Source: Megachile rotundata (taxonomy: Eukaryota; Arthropoda; Insecta; Hymenoptera; Megachilidae). Taken from it: a stretch of DNA of 64,000 nt. The position numbers and the translations under genes were made by a program. The DNA is taken from NCBI RefSeq assembly GCF_050947335.1, contig NW_027473342.1, positions 992,001 through 1,056,000 of the forward strand, given 5' to 3'. The notes under the pieces are model-generated. The model saw only the letters and a list, made by a program, of their open reading frames with translations. It made no database searches and had not been told where the DNA came from. Every line of letters begins with the position of its first letter. The first letter of the stretch is position 1. Positions 1-14,768 of the stretch are shown here, one piece after another.

Positions 1-2657
1 CACAATCTCACAATCACACAATCACACAATCACACAATCACACAATCACACAATCACACAATCACACAATCACACAATCACACAATCACACAGTACACAC
101 AATCACAATCACACAATCACAATTACACAATCGCACAATCACACAATCACACAATCACACAATCACACAATCACAATCACACAGTCACAATCACACAATC
201 ACACAATCACACAATCACACAATCACACAATCACACAATCACACAATCACACAATCACCTAATCACACAACCACACAATCACACAACCACACAATCACAC
301 AAGCACACAATCACTCAATCAGACAATCACACACTCACACAATCACACAATCACACAATCACACAATCACACAATCACACAATCACACAATCACACAATC
401 ACACAACCACACAATCACACAACCACACAATCACAAAATCACACAACCACACAATCACACAACCACACAATCACACTATCACACAATCACACAATCACAC
501 AATCACACAATCACACAATCACACAATCACACAACCACACAATCACACAACCACACAATCACAAAATCACACAACCACACAATCACACAACCACACAATC
601 ACACTATCACACAATCACACAATCACACAATCACACAATCACACAATCACACTATCACACAATCACACAATCACACAATCACACAATCACACAATCACAC
701 AATCACACAATCACACAACCACACAACCACACAATCACACAACCACACAATCACTCAATCACACAATCACACACTCACACAATCACACAGTCACAATCAC
801 ACAATCACAATCACACAATCACACAATCACACAATCACACAATCACACACTCACACAATCACACAATCACACAATCACACAATCACACACTCACACAATC
901 ACACAGTCACAATCACACAATCACAATCACACAATCACAATCACACAGTCACAATCACACAACCACAATCACACAATCACACAATCACAATTACACAATC
1001 GCACAATCACACAATCGCACAATCACACAATCACACAATCACACAGTCACACAATCACACAATCACACAATCACACAATCACACAATCACACAGTCACAC
1101 AATCAGACAATCACACAATCACACAATCACTAGATCACACAATCACACAATCACACAATCACAATCACACAATCACAATCACACAATCACACAATCACAC
1201 AATCACACAACCACACAACCACACAATCACACAACCACACAATCACTCAATCACACAATCACACACTCACACAATCACACAGTCACAATCACACAATCAC
1301 AATCACACAATCACACAATCACACACTCACACAATCACACAATCACACAATCACACAATCACACACTCACACAATCACACAGTCACAATCACACAATCAC
1401 AATCACACAATCACACAATCACAATTACACAATCGCACAATCACACAATCGCACAATCACACAATCACACAATCACACAGTCACACAATCACACAATCAC
1501 ACAATCACACAATCACACAATCACACAATCACACAGTCACACAATCAGACAATCACACAATCACACAATCACTAGATCACACAATCACACAATCACACAA
1601 TCACAATCACACAATCACAATTACACCATCACACAATCACACAATCACACAATCACACAGTCACACACTCACACAATCACACAATCACACAATCACACAA
1701 TCACACACTCACACAATCACACAGACACAATCACACAATCACAATCACACAATCACAATCACACAACCACAATCACACAATCACACAATCACACAATCAC
1801 ACAATCACACAATCACACAATCACACAATCACACAATCACACAATCACACAATCACACAATCACACAACCACACAATCACACAACCACACAATCACACAA
1901 CCACACAATCACTCAATCACACAATCACACATTCACACAATCACACAGTCACAATCACACAATCACAATCACACAATCACACAATCACACACTCACACAA
2001 TCACACAATCACACAATCACACAATCACATAATCACACAATCACACAATCACACAATCACACAATCACACAATCACACAATCACACAATCACACAATCAC
2101 ACAATCACACAATCACACAATCACACAATCACACAATCACACAATCACACAATCACCTAATCACACAATCACACAATCACACAACCACACAATCACACAA
2201 GCACACAATCACTCAATCACACAATCACACACTCACACAATCACACAGTCACAATCACACAGTCACAATCACACAATCACAATCACACAATCACAATCAC
2301 ACAATCACACAATCACACAATCACACAATCACACAATCACACAATCACACAATCACACAATCACACAATCACACAATCACACAAGCACACAATCACTCAA
2401 TCACACAATCACACAAGCACACAATCACTCAATAACACAATCACACACTCACAAAATCACACAGTCACAATCACACAGTCACAATCACACAATCACAATC
2501 ACACAATCACAATCACACAATCACACAATCACACAATCACACAATCACACAATCACACAATCACACAATCACACAATCACACAATCACACAATCACACAA
2601 TCACACAATCACACAATCACACAATCACACAGTCACACAATCACACAATCACAATCA
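1..2657 (+). repeat. Leading inter-cassette segment
   Basis: The window opens in a cassette tail (CAATCTCACAATC) and has a CAGTACACAC site near 91. Two copies of an ACAAAATC/CACTATC stretch lie 128 bp apart (CACTATC near 474 and 602), with a third CACTATC near 650. A tandem duplication of about 442 bp carries TAGATC at 1131 and again at 1573. Then come CATTCAC near 1930, CATAATC near 2028, a CACCTAAT module at 2154 and AATAACAC near 2431. The stretch 1.9-2.6 kb matches 37.9-38.6 kb at offset 36,022. No gene is seen. Confidence 0.9.
2154..2300 (+). repeat. Type example of the CTAA variant module
   Basis: This is the commonest ordered set of variants in the array: CACCTAAT, two plain units, ACAACCAC, ACAAGCAC, CACTCAAT, then CACACAAT or CAGACAAT, CACACACT, and usually CAGTCACAATCAC with 6-mers. 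The same order recurs about 60 times in the window, for example near 257, 3571, 8044, 9435, 21565, 30678, 44116 and 63599. The CTAA supplies the main + strand stop (TAA) that ends the apparent open frames in one of three phases. Confidence 0.85.
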
Positions 2658-2847
2658 CGCAATCACACAATCACGATTGCACAATCACGATCACACAATC
2701 ACGATCACACAATCACGATGACACAATCACGGTCACACAATCACGGTCACAAAATCACGGTCACACAATCACGGTCACACAATCGCGGTCACACAATCAC
2801 GCAGTCACACAATCACACAGTCACACAATCACGCAGTCACACAATCA
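2658..2847 (+). repeat. CpG cassette 1 (type a), reference copy
   Basis: It opens with CGCAATCA and CACAATCA, then nine tandem 14-mers (2674-2799) of consensus CGRTCACACAATCA, then three 16-mers (CGCAGTCACACAATCA, CACAGTCACACAATCA, CGCAGTCACACAATCA). I count 13 CpGs in 190 bp, most spaced by 14 bp, in an array otherwise nearly free of CpG. The first 14-mer carries GATTGCACAATC, an imperfect inverted repeat with 5-bp arms GATTG/CAATC. The second and third carry GATC. The fourth (CGATGACACAATCA) carries the ATG at 2718. It is followed by CTCAATCA and CAATCTCACAATC. Function unknown. Confidence 0.95.
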
Positions 2848-4046
2848 CTCAATCACACAATCACACAATCACACAATCTCACAATCACACAATCACACAA
2901 TCACACAATCACACAATCACACAATCACACAATCACACAATCACACAATCACACAATCACACAATCACACAGTACACACAATCACAATCACACAATCACA
3001 ATTACACAATCGCACAATCACACAATCACACAATCACACAATCACACAATCACACAGTCACACAATCACACAATCACACTGTCGCAAAATCACACAATCA
3101 CACAATCACACAATCACACAATCACACAATCACACAACCACACAATCACACAATCACACAACCACACAATCACACAAGCACACAATCACTCAATCACACA
3201 ATCACACACTCACACAATCGCACAGTCACAATCACACAATCACACAATCACACAATCACACAATCACACAATCACACAACCACACAATCACACAACCACA
3301 CAATCACACAACCACACAATCACACAACCACACAATCACACATTCACACAATCACACAGTCACAATCACACAATCACAATCACACAATCACACAATCACA
3401 CAATCACACACTCACACAATCACACAATCACACAATCACACAATCACATAATCACACAATCACACAATCACACAATCACACAATCACACAATCACACAAT
3501 CACACAATCACACAATCACACAATCACACAATCACACAATCACACAATCACACAATCACACAATCACACAATCACCTAATCACACAATCACACAATCACA
3601 CAACCACACAATCACACAAGCACACAATCACTCAATCACACAATCACACACTCACACAATCACACAGTCACAATCACACAGTCACAATCACACAATCACA
3701 ATCACACAATCACAATCACACAATCACACAATCACACAATCACACAATCACACAATCACACAATCACACAATCACACAATCACACAATCACACAATCACA
3801 CAATCACACAATCACACAATCACACAAGCACACAATCACTCAATCACACAATCACACAAGCACACAATCACTCAATCACAGAATCACACACTCACAAAAT
3901 CACACAGTCACAATCACACAGTCACAATCACACAATCACAATCACACAATCACACAATCACACAATCACACAATCACACAATCACACAATCACACAATCA
4001 CACAATCACACAATCACACAGTCACACAATCACACAATCACAATCA
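2848..4046 (+). repeat. Octamer segment after cassette 1
   Basis: Landmarks in order: CAGTACACAC near 2970, CTGTCGCAAAATC near 3079, CGCACAGTC near 3219, CATTCAC near 3341, CATAATC near 3447, CTAA near 3575 and CAGAATC near 3879. The order matches 10.2-11.4, 44.8-45.9 and 49.2-50.4 kb. This copy has ACAACCAC where those three share ACAAACAC, so it is the outgroup of that set. Confidence 0.9.
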
Positions 4047-4236
4047 CGCAATCACACAATCACGATTGCACAATCACGATCACACAATCACGATCACACC
4101 ATCACGATGACACAATCACGGTCACACAATCACGGTCACAAAATCACGGTCACACAATCACGGTCACACAATCGCGGTCACACAATCACGCAGTCACACA
4201 ATCACACAGTCACACAATCACGCAGTTACACAATCA
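4047..4236 (+). repeat. CpG cassette 2 (type b)
   Basis: Same 190-bp plan. Two diagnostic changes: CACCATCACGATG just before the ATG at 4107, and GCAGTTACAC in the last 16-mer. Both are shared only with cassette 18 (38680). Confidence 0.95.
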
Positions 4237-6020
4237 CTCAATCACACAATCACACAATCACACAATCTCACAATCACACAATCACACAATCACACAATCA
4301 CACAATCACACAATCACACAATCACACAATCACACAATCACACAATCACACAATCACACAGTACACACAATCACAATCACACAATCACAATTACACAATC
4401 GCACAATCACACAATCACACAATCACACAATCACACAATCACACAGTCACACAATCACACAATCACACAATCACACAATCACACAATCACACAATCACAC
4501 ATTCACACAATCACACAATCACACAATCACACAATCACACAACCACACAATCACACAATCACACAACCACACAATCACACAAGCACACAATCACTCAATC
4601 ACACAATCACACACTCACACAATCGCACAGTCACAATCACACAATCACACAATCACACAATCACACAATCACACAATCACACGATCGCACAATCACACAA
4701 TCACACAATCACACAATCACACACTCACACAATCACACAATCACACAATCACACAACCACACAATCACACAATCACACAATCACACAACCACACACTCAC
4801 ACAATCACTCAATCACACAATCACACAATCACACAATCACAATCACACAATCACAATTACACCATCACACAATCACACAATCTCACAATCACACAATCAC
4901 ACAATCACACAATCACACAATCACACAATCACACAATCACACAATCACACAATCGCACAATCACAATTACACAATCACACAATCACACAATCACACAATC
5001 ACACAATCACACACTCACACAATCACACAATCACACAATCACACAATCACACAATCACACACTCACACAATCACACAGACACAATCACACAATCACAATC
5101 ACACAATCACAATCACACAATCACAATCACACAATCACAATCACACAACCACAATCACACAATCACACAATCACACAATCACACAATCACACAATCACAC
5201 AATCACACAATCACACAATCACACAACCACACAATCACACAAGCACACAGTCACTCAATCACACAATCACACACTCACACAATCACACAGTCACAATCAC
5301 ACAATCACACAATCACACAATCACCTAATCACACAATCACACAATCACACAATCACACAATCACGCAATCACACCAGCACACAATCACTCAATCACACAA
5401 TCACACACTCATACAATCCCACAGTCACAATCACACAATCACACAATCACCTAATCACACAATCACACAATCACACAACCACACAATCACACAAGCACAC
5501 AATCACTCAATCAGACAATCACACACTCACACAATCACACAATCACACAATCACACAATCACATAATCACACAATCACACAATCACACAATCACACAGTC
5601 ACACAGTACACACAATCACAATCACACAATTACAATTACACAATCGCACAATCACACAATCGCACAATCACACAATCACACAATCACACAGTCACACAAT
5701 CACACAATCACACAAGCACACAATCACTCAATCAGACAATCACACACTCACACAATCACACAATCACACAATCACACAATCACACAATCACACAATCACA
5801 CAATCACACAAGCACACAATCACTCAATCACACAATCACACACTCACAAAATCACACAGTCACAATCACACAGTCACAATCACACAATCACAATCACACA
5901 ATCCCAATCACACAATCACACAATCACACAATCACACAATCACACAATCACACAATCACACAATCACACAATCACACAATCACACAATCACACAGTCACA
6001 CAATCACACAATCACAATCA
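4237..6020 (+). repeat. Octamer segment after cassette 2
   Basis: CAGTACACAC near 4360, CATTCAC near 4500, a CGATCG palindrome at 4682, ATTACACC near 4856, CGCAATC then ACCAGCAC near 5373, CATACAATCCCACAG near 5410, a second CAGTACACAC near 5604 followed by AATTACAATTAC, and CCCAATC near 5903. The same series follows cassette 18 at 38.9-40.7 kb. Confidence 0.9.
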
Positions 6021-6210
6021 CGCAATCACACAATCACGATTGCACAATCACGATCACACAATCACGATCACACAATCACGATGACACAATAACGGTCACA
6101 CAATCACGGTCACAAAATCACGGTCACACAATCACGGTCACACAATCGCGGTCACACAATCACGCAGTCGCACAATCACACAGTCACACAATCACGCAGT
6201 CACACAATCA
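6021..6210 (+). repeat. CpG cassette 3 (type c)
   Basis: Type c is defined by ACACAATAACGG directly after the ATG (6081), which puts TAA in that frame, and by CGCAGTCGCAC, one CpG more than type a. The same pair of changes is in cassettes 7, 19 and 25. Confidence 0.95.
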
Positions 6211-7773
6211 CTCAATCACACAATCACACAATCACACAATCTCACAATCACACAATCACACAATCACACAATCACACAATCACACAATCACACAATCACA
6301 CAATCACACAATCACACAATCACACAATCACACAATCACACAATCACACAGTACACACAATCACAATCACACAATCACAATTACACAATCGCACAATCAC
6401 ACAATCACACAATCACACAATCACACAATCACACAGTCACACAATCACACAATCACACAATCACACAATCACACAATCACACAATCACACAATCACACAA
6501 TCACACAATCACACAACCACACAATCACACAATCACACAACCACACAATCACACAAGCACACAATCACTCAATCACACAATCACACACTCACACAATTGC
6601 ACAGTCACAATCACACGATCACACAATCACACAATCACACAATCACACAATCACACAATCACACAATCACACAATCGCACAATCACACAATCACACAATC
6701 ACACAATCACACACTCACACAATCACACAATCACACAATCACACAACCACACAATCACACAATCACACAATCACACAACCACACACTCACACAATCACTC
6801 AATCACACAATCACACAATCACACAATCACAATCACACAATCACAATTACACCATCACACAATCACACAATCTCACAATCACACAATCACACAATCACAC
6901 AATCACACAATCACACAATCACACAATCACACAATCACACAATCACACAATCGCACAATCACAATTACACAATCACACAATCACACAATCACACAATCAC
7001 ACAATCACACACTCACACAATCACACAATCACTCAATCACACAATCACACAATCACACAATCACAATCACACAATCACAATTACACCATCACACAATCAC
7101 ACAATCTCACAATCACACAATCACACAATCACACAATCACACAATCACACAATCACACAATCACACAATCACACAATCACACAATCGCACAATCACAATT
7201 ACACAATCACACAATCACACAATCACACAATCACACAATCACACACTCACACAATCACACAATCACACAATCACACAATCACACAATCACACACTCACAC
7301 AATCACACAGACACAATCACACAATCACAATCACACAATCACAATCACACAATCACAATCACACAATCACAATCACACAACCACAATCACACAATCACAC
7401 AATCACACAATCACACAATCACACAATCACACAATCACACAATCACACAATCACACAATCACACAATCACACAATCACACAATCACACAATCACACAATC
7501 ACACAATCACACAAGCACACAATCACTCAATCACACAATCACACACTCACAGAATCACACAGTCACAATCACACAGTCACAATCACACAATCACAATCAC
7601 ACAATCACACAATCACACAATCACACAATCACACAATCACACAATCACACAATCACACAATCACACAATCACACAATCACACAATCACACAATCACACAA
7701 TCACACAATCACACAATCACACAATCACACAATCACACAATCACACAGTCACACAATCACACAATCACAATCA
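6211..7773 (+). repeat. Octamer segment after cassette 3
   Basis: CAGTACACAC near 6349, a CAATTG palindrome at 6594 (diagnostic of type c units), a single CGATCAC at 6616, two ATTACACC stretches 234 bp apart (6846 and 7080), CAGACAC near 7308 and CAGAATC near 7550. No gene. The TTG inside CAATTG is where a bacterial-code frame would appear to begin. Confidence 0.9.
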
Positions 7774-7963
7774 CGCAATCACACAATCACGATTGCACAA
7801 TCACGATCACACAATCACGATCACACAATCACGATGACACAATCACGGTCACACAATCACGGTCACAAAATCACGGTCACACAATCACGGTCACACAATC
7901 GCGGTCGCACAATCACGCAGTCACACAATCACACAGTCACACAATCACGCAGTCACACAATCA
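7774..7963 (+). repeat. CpG cassette 4 (type d)
   Basis: Type d carries CGGTCGCAC in the ninth 14-mer, giving 14 CpGs. It is otherwise like type a. The ATG lies at 7834. Confidence 0.95.
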
Positions 7964-9969
7964 CTCAATCACACAATCACACAATCACACAATCTCACAA
8001 TCACACAATCACACAATCACACAATCACACAATCACACAATCACCTAATCACACAACCACACAATCACACAACCACACAATCACACAAGCACACAATCAC
8101 TCAATCAGACAATCACACACTCACACAATCACACAATCACACAATCACACAATCACACAATCACACAATCACACAATCACACAATCACACAATCACACAA
8201 TCACACAATCACACAATCACACAATCACACAATCACACAACCACACAATCACACAATCACACAATCACACAATCACCTAATCACACAACCACACAATCAC
8301 ACAACCACACAATCACACAAGCACACAATCACTCAATCAGACAATCACACACTCACACAATCACACAATCACACAATCACACAATCACACAATCACACAA
8401 TCACACAGTCACACAATCACGCAGTCACACAATCACTCAATCACACAATCACCTAATCACACAACCACACAATCACACAACCACACAATCACACAAGCAC
8501 ACAATCACTCAATCAGACAATCACACACTCACACAATCACACAATCACACAATCACACAATCACACAATCACACAATCACACAACCACACAATCACACAA
8601 CCACACAATCACAAAATCACACAACCACACAATCACACAACCACACAATCACACTATCACACAATCACACAATCACACAATCACACAATCACACAATCAC
8701 ACAATCACACAACCACACAACCACACAATCACACAACCACACAATCACTCAATCACACAATCACACACTCACACAATCACACAGTCACAATCACACAATC
8801 ACAATCACACAATCACACAATCACACAATCACACAATCACACACTCACACAATCACACAATCACACAATCACACAATCACACACTCACACAATCACACAG
8901 TCACAATCACACAATCACAATCACACAATCACAATCACACAGTCACAATCACACAACCACAATCACACAATCACACAATCACAATTACACAATCGCACAA
9001 TCACACAATCGCACAATCACACAATCACACAATCACACAGTCACACAATCACACAATCACACAATCACACAATCACACAATCACACAATCACACAGTCAC
9101 ACAATCAGACAATCACACAATCACACAATCACTAGATCACACAATCACACAATCACACAATCACAATCACACAATCACAATCACACAATCACTCAATCAC
9201 ACAATCACACATTCACACAATCACACAGTCACAATCACACAATCACAATCACACAATCACACAATCACACACTCACACAATCACACAATCACACAATCAC
9301 ACAATCACATAATCACACAATCACACAATCACACAATCACACAATCACACAATCACACAATCACACAATCACACAATCACACAATCACACAATCACACAA
9401 TCACACAATCACACAATCACACAATCACACAATCACCTAATCACACAATCACACAATCACACAACCACACAATCACACAAGCACACAATCACTCAATCAC
9501 ACAATCACACACTCACACAATCACACAGTCACAATCACACAGTCACAATCACACAATCACAATCACACAATCACAATCACACAATCACACAATCACACAA
9601 TCACACAATCACACAATCACACAATCACACAATCACACAATCACACAATCACACAATCACACAAGCACACAATCACTCAATCACACAATCACACAAGCAC
9701 ACAATCACTCAATAACACAATCACACACTCACAAAATCACACAGTCACAATCACACAGTCACAATCACACAATCACAATCACACAATCACAATCACACAA
9801 TCACACAATCACACAATCACACAATCACACAATCACACAATCACACAATCACACAATCACACAATCACACAATCACACAATCACACAATCACACAATCAC
9901 ACAATCACACAATCACACAATCACACAATCACACAATCACACAGTCACACAATCACACAATCACAATCA
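7964..9969 (+). repeat. Octamer segment after cassette 4
   Basis: Three CACCTAAT modules in quick succession (near 8043, 8275 and 8451), an orphan cassette tail at 8404, CACTATC near 8652, TAGATC at 9133, CATTCAC near 9210, CATAATC near 9307, CACCTAAT near 9435 and AATAACAC near 9711. Matches 42.6-44.6 and 47.0-49.0 kb. Position 9068 is C here but T in both of those copies. Confidence 0.9.
8404..8443 (+). repeat. Orphan CpG-cassette tail
   Basis: CACAGTCACACAATCA, CGCAGTCACACAATCA and CTCAATCA stand here without any of the nine 14-mers, and are followed directly by a CACCTAAT module. This is the 3' end of a cassette left by deletion, or carried by a recombination junction. Confidence 0.85.
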
Positions 9970-10159
9970 CGCAATCACACAATCACGATTGCACAATCAC
10001 GATCACACAATCACGATCACACAATCACGATGACACAATCACGGTCACACAATCACGGTCACAAAATCACGGTCACACAATCACGGTCACACAATCGCGG
10101 TCACACAATCACGCAGTCACACAATCACACAGTCACACAATCACGCAGTCACACAATCA
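9970..10159 (+). repeat. CpG cassette 5 (type a)
   Basis: No type-specific change relative to cassette 1. ATG at 10030. The downstream segment places it with cassettes 21 and 23. Confidence 0.95.
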
Positions 10160-11382
10160 CTCAATCACACAATCACACAATCACACAATCTCACAATCAC
10201 ACAATCACACAATCACACAATCACACAATCACACAATCACACAATCACACAATCACACAATCACACAATCACACAATCACACAGTACACACAATCACAAT
10301 CACACAATCACAATTACACAATCGCACAATCACACAATCACACAATCACACAATCACACAATCACACAGTCACACAATCACACAATCACACTGTCGCAAA
10401 ATCACACAATCACACAATCACACAATCACACAATCACACAATCACACAACCACACAATCACACAATCACACAACCACACAATCACACAAGCACACAATCA
10501 CTCAATCACACAATCACACACTCACACAATCGCACAGTCACAATCACACAATCACACAATCACACAATCACACAATCACACAATCACACAACCACACAAT
10601 CACACAACCACACAATCACACAACCACACAATCACACAAACACACAATCACACATTCACACAATCACACAGTCACAATCACACAATCACAATCACACAAT
10701 CACACAATCACACAATCACACACTCACACAATCACACAATCACACAATCACACAATCACATAATCACACAATCACACAATCACACAATCACACAATCACA
10801 CAATCACACAATCACACAATCACACAATCACACAATCACACAATCACACAATCACACAATCACACAATCACACAATCACACAATCACACAATCACCTAAT
10901 CACACAATCACACAATCACACAACCACACAATCACACAAGCACACAATCACTCAATCACACAATCACACACTCACACAATCACACAGTCACAATCACACA
11001 GTCACAATCACACAATCACAATCACACAATCACAATCACACAATCACACAATCACACAATCACACAATCACACAATCACACAATCACACAATCACACAAT
11101 CACACAATCACACAATCACACAATCACACAATCACACAATCACACAATCACACAAGCACACAATCACTCAATCACACAATCACACAAGCACACAATCACT
11201 CAATCACAGAATCACACACTCACAAAATCACACAGTCACAATCACACAGTCACAATCACACAATCACAATCACACAATCACACAATCACGCAATCACACA
11301 ATCACACAATCACACAATCACACAATCACACAATCACACAATCACACAATCACACAGTCACACAATCACACAATCACAATCA
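10160..11382 (+). repeat. Octamer segment after cassette 5
   Basis: CAGTACACAC near 10282, CTGTCGCAAAATC near 10391, the diagnostic ACAAACAC near 10638, CATTCAC near 10651, CATAATC near 10757, CACCTAAT near 10892, CAGAATC near 11208 and a CGCAATC at 11289. ACAAACAC links this copy to 45.3 and 49.7 kb and separates it from 3.3 kb. Confidence 0.9.
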
Positions 11383-11572
11383 CGCAATCACACAATCACG
11401 ATTGCACAATCACGATCACACAATCACGATCACACAATCACGATGACACAATCACGGTCACACAATCACGGTCACAAAATCACGGTCACACAATCACGGT
11501 CACACAATCGCGGTCACACAATCACGCAGTCACACAATCACACAGTCACACAATCACGCAGTTACACAATCA
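11383..11572 (+). repeat. CpG cassette 6 (type b')
   Basis: Has the GCAGTTACAC of type b but the normal CACAATCACGATG before the ATG (11443). The same state is in cassette 24. Confidence 0.95.
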
Positions 11573-14500
11573 CTCAATCACACAATCACACAATCACACA
11601 ATCTCACAATCACACAATCACACAATCACACAATCACACAATCACACAATCACACAATCACACAATCACACAGTACACACAATCACAATCACACAATCAC
11701 AATTACACAATCGCACAATCACACAATCACACAATCACACAATCACACAATCACACAGTCACACAATCACACAATCACACAATCACACAATCACACAATC
11801 ACACAATCACACAATCACACAATCACACAATCACACAATCACACAATCACACAACCACACAATCACACAATCACACAACCACACAATCACACAAGCACGC
11901 AATCACTCAATCACACAATCACACACTCACACAATCGCACAGTCACAATCACACAATCACACAATCACACAATCACACAATCACACAATCACACGATCGC
12001 ACAATCACACAATCACACAATCACACAATCACACACTCACACAATCACACAATCACACAATCACACAACCACACAATCACACAATCACACAATCACACAA
12101 CCACACACTCACACAATCACTCAATCACACAATCACACAATCACACAATCACAATCACACAATCACAATTACACCATCACACAATCACACAATCTCACAA
12201 TCACACAATCACACAATCACACAATCACACAATCACACAATCACACAATCACACAATCACACAATCGCACAATCACAATTACACAATCACACAATCACAC
12301 AATCACACAATCACACAATCACACAATCACACACTCACACAATCACACAATCACACAATCACACAATCACACACTCACACAATCACACAGACACAATCAC
12401 ACAATCACAATCACACAATCACAATCACACAATCACAATCACACAATCACAATCACACAACCACAATCACACAATCACACAATCACACAATCACACAATC
12501 ACACAATCACACAATCACACAATCACACAATCACACAACCACACAATCACACAAGCACACAGTCACTCAATCACACAATCACACACTCACACAATCACAC
12601 AGTCACAATCACACAATCACACAATCACACAATCACCTAATCACACAATCACACAATCACACAATCACACAATCACGCAATCACACCAGCACACAATCAC
12701 TCAATCACACAATCACACACTCATACAATCCCACAGTCACAATCACACAATCACACAATCACCTAATCACACAATCACACAATCACACAACCACACAATC
12801 ACACAAGCACACAATCACTCAATCAGACAATCACACACTCACACAATCACACAATCACACAATCACACAATCACATAATCACACAATCACACAATCACAC
12901 AATCACACAGTCACACAGTACACACAATCACAATCACACAATTACAATTACACAATCGCACAATCACACAATCGCACAATCACACAATCACACAATCACA
13001 CAGTCACACAATCACACAATCACACAAGCACACAATCACTCAATCAGACAATCACACACTCACACAATCACACAATCACACAATCACACAATCACATAAT
13101 CACACAATCACACAATCACACAATCACACAATCACACAGTCACACAGTACACACAATCACAATCACACAATTACAATTACACAATCACACAATCACACAA
13201 CCACACACTCACACAATCACTCAATCACACAATCACACAATCACACAATCACAATCACACAATCACAATTACACCATCACACAATCACACAATCTCACAA
13301 TCACACAATCACACAATCACACAATCACACAATCACACAATCACACAATCACACAATCACACAATCGCACAATCACAATTACACAATCACACAATCACAC
13401 AATCACACAATCACACAATCACACAATCACACACTCACACAATCACACAATCACACAATCACACAATCACACACTCACACAATCACACAGACACAATCAC
13501 ACAATCACAATCACACAATCACAATCACACAATCACAATCACACAATCACAATCACACAACCACAATCACACAATCACACAATCACACAATCACACAATC
13601 ACACAATCACACAATCACACAATCACACAATCACACAACCACACAATCACACAAGCACACAGTCACTCAATCACACAATCACTCACTCACACAATCACAC
13701 AGTCACAATCACACAATCACACAATCACACAATCACCTAATCACACAATCACACAATCACACAATCACACAATCACGCAATCACACCAGCACACAATCAC
13801 TCAATCACACAATCACACACTCATACAATCCCACAGTCACAATCACACAATCACACAATCACCTAATCACACAATCACACAATCACACAACCACACAATC
13901 ACACAAGCACACAATCACTCAATCAGACAATCACACACTCACACAATCACACAATCACACAATCACACAATCACATAATCACACAATCACACAATCACAC
14001 AATCACACAGTCAAGCAGTACACACAATCACAATCACACAATTACAATTACACAATCGCACAATCACACAATCGCACAATCACACAATCACACAATCACA
14101 CAGTCACACAATCACACAATCACACAAGCACACAATCACTCAATCAGACAATCACACACTCACACAATCACACAATCACACAATCACACAATCACACAAT
14201 CACACAATCACACAATCACACAAGCACACAATCACTCAATCACACAATCACACACTCACAAAATCACACAGTCACAATCACACAGTCACAATCACACAAT
14301 CACAATCACACAATCCCAATCACACAATCACACAATCACACAATCACACAATCACACAATCACACAATCACACAATCACACAATCACACAATCACACAAT
14401 CGCACAATCACACAATCACACAATCACACAGTCACACAATCACACAATCACACAAGCACACAATCACTCAATCAGACAATCACACACTCACACAATCACA

Positions 14501-14768
14501 CAATCACACAATCACACAATCACACAATCACACAATCACACAATCACACAAGCACACAATCACTCAATCACACAATCACACACTCACAAAATCACACAGT
14601 CACAATCACACAGTCACAATCACACAATCACAATCACACAATCCCAATCACACAATCACACAATCACACAATCACACAATCACACAATCACACAATCACA
14701 CAATCACACAATCACACAATCACACAATCACACAATCATACAGTCACACAATCACACAATCACAATCA
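11573..14768 (+). repeat. Octamer segment after cassette 6
   Basis: CAGTACACAC near 11672, AGCACGC near 11895 (a lone CpG not seen in sister copies), CGATCG at 11994, and a tandem duplication of period 1,100 bp. ATTACACC at 12168 and 13268, and CATACAATCCCACAG at 12722 and 13822, mark the two copies. The second copy has a unique CAAGCAGTAC near 14013. Two CCCAATC stretches follow near 14315 and 14643. The sister at 50.6-52.8 kb has only one copy of the 1.1 kb unit. Confidence 0.88.
12095..14190 (+). repeat. 1,100-bp tandem duplication
   Basis: 12095-13090 and 13195-14190 share the same ordered variants at a constant offset of 1,100 bp, including ATTACACC, CAGACAC, ACCAGCAC, CATACAATCCC and AATTACAATTAC. 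At the 3' end the copies part ways, with CATAATC then CAGTACACAC in the first and ACAAGCAC in the second. The junctions lie in plain octamer runs. Absent from the collinear right-hand block. Confidence 0.82.

Noticed and set aside
2674..2687. CENP-B box or known satellite protein box in the cassette
   Set aside because: GATTGCACAATC does not contain the core I know for the CENP-B box. Kept only as an unnamed dyad.
2718..6092. 1,124-codon His/Thr/Gln/Ser/Asn-rich open frame, and about twenty similar ones across the + strand
   Set aside because: All three + frames are open for the same reason (8-bp unit without stop), starts coincide with the ATG of the CpG cassette, and ends fall at random TAA variants. 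There is no signal peptide, domain, ribosome-binding context or codon bias, so no CDS is annotated.
6597..8048. Open frames apparently starting at TTG (also 15345, 41262, 53323)
   Set aside because: The TTG is part of the CAATTG variant of type c units. Using TTG as a start assumes a bacterial code, and the frame is the same satellite reading.
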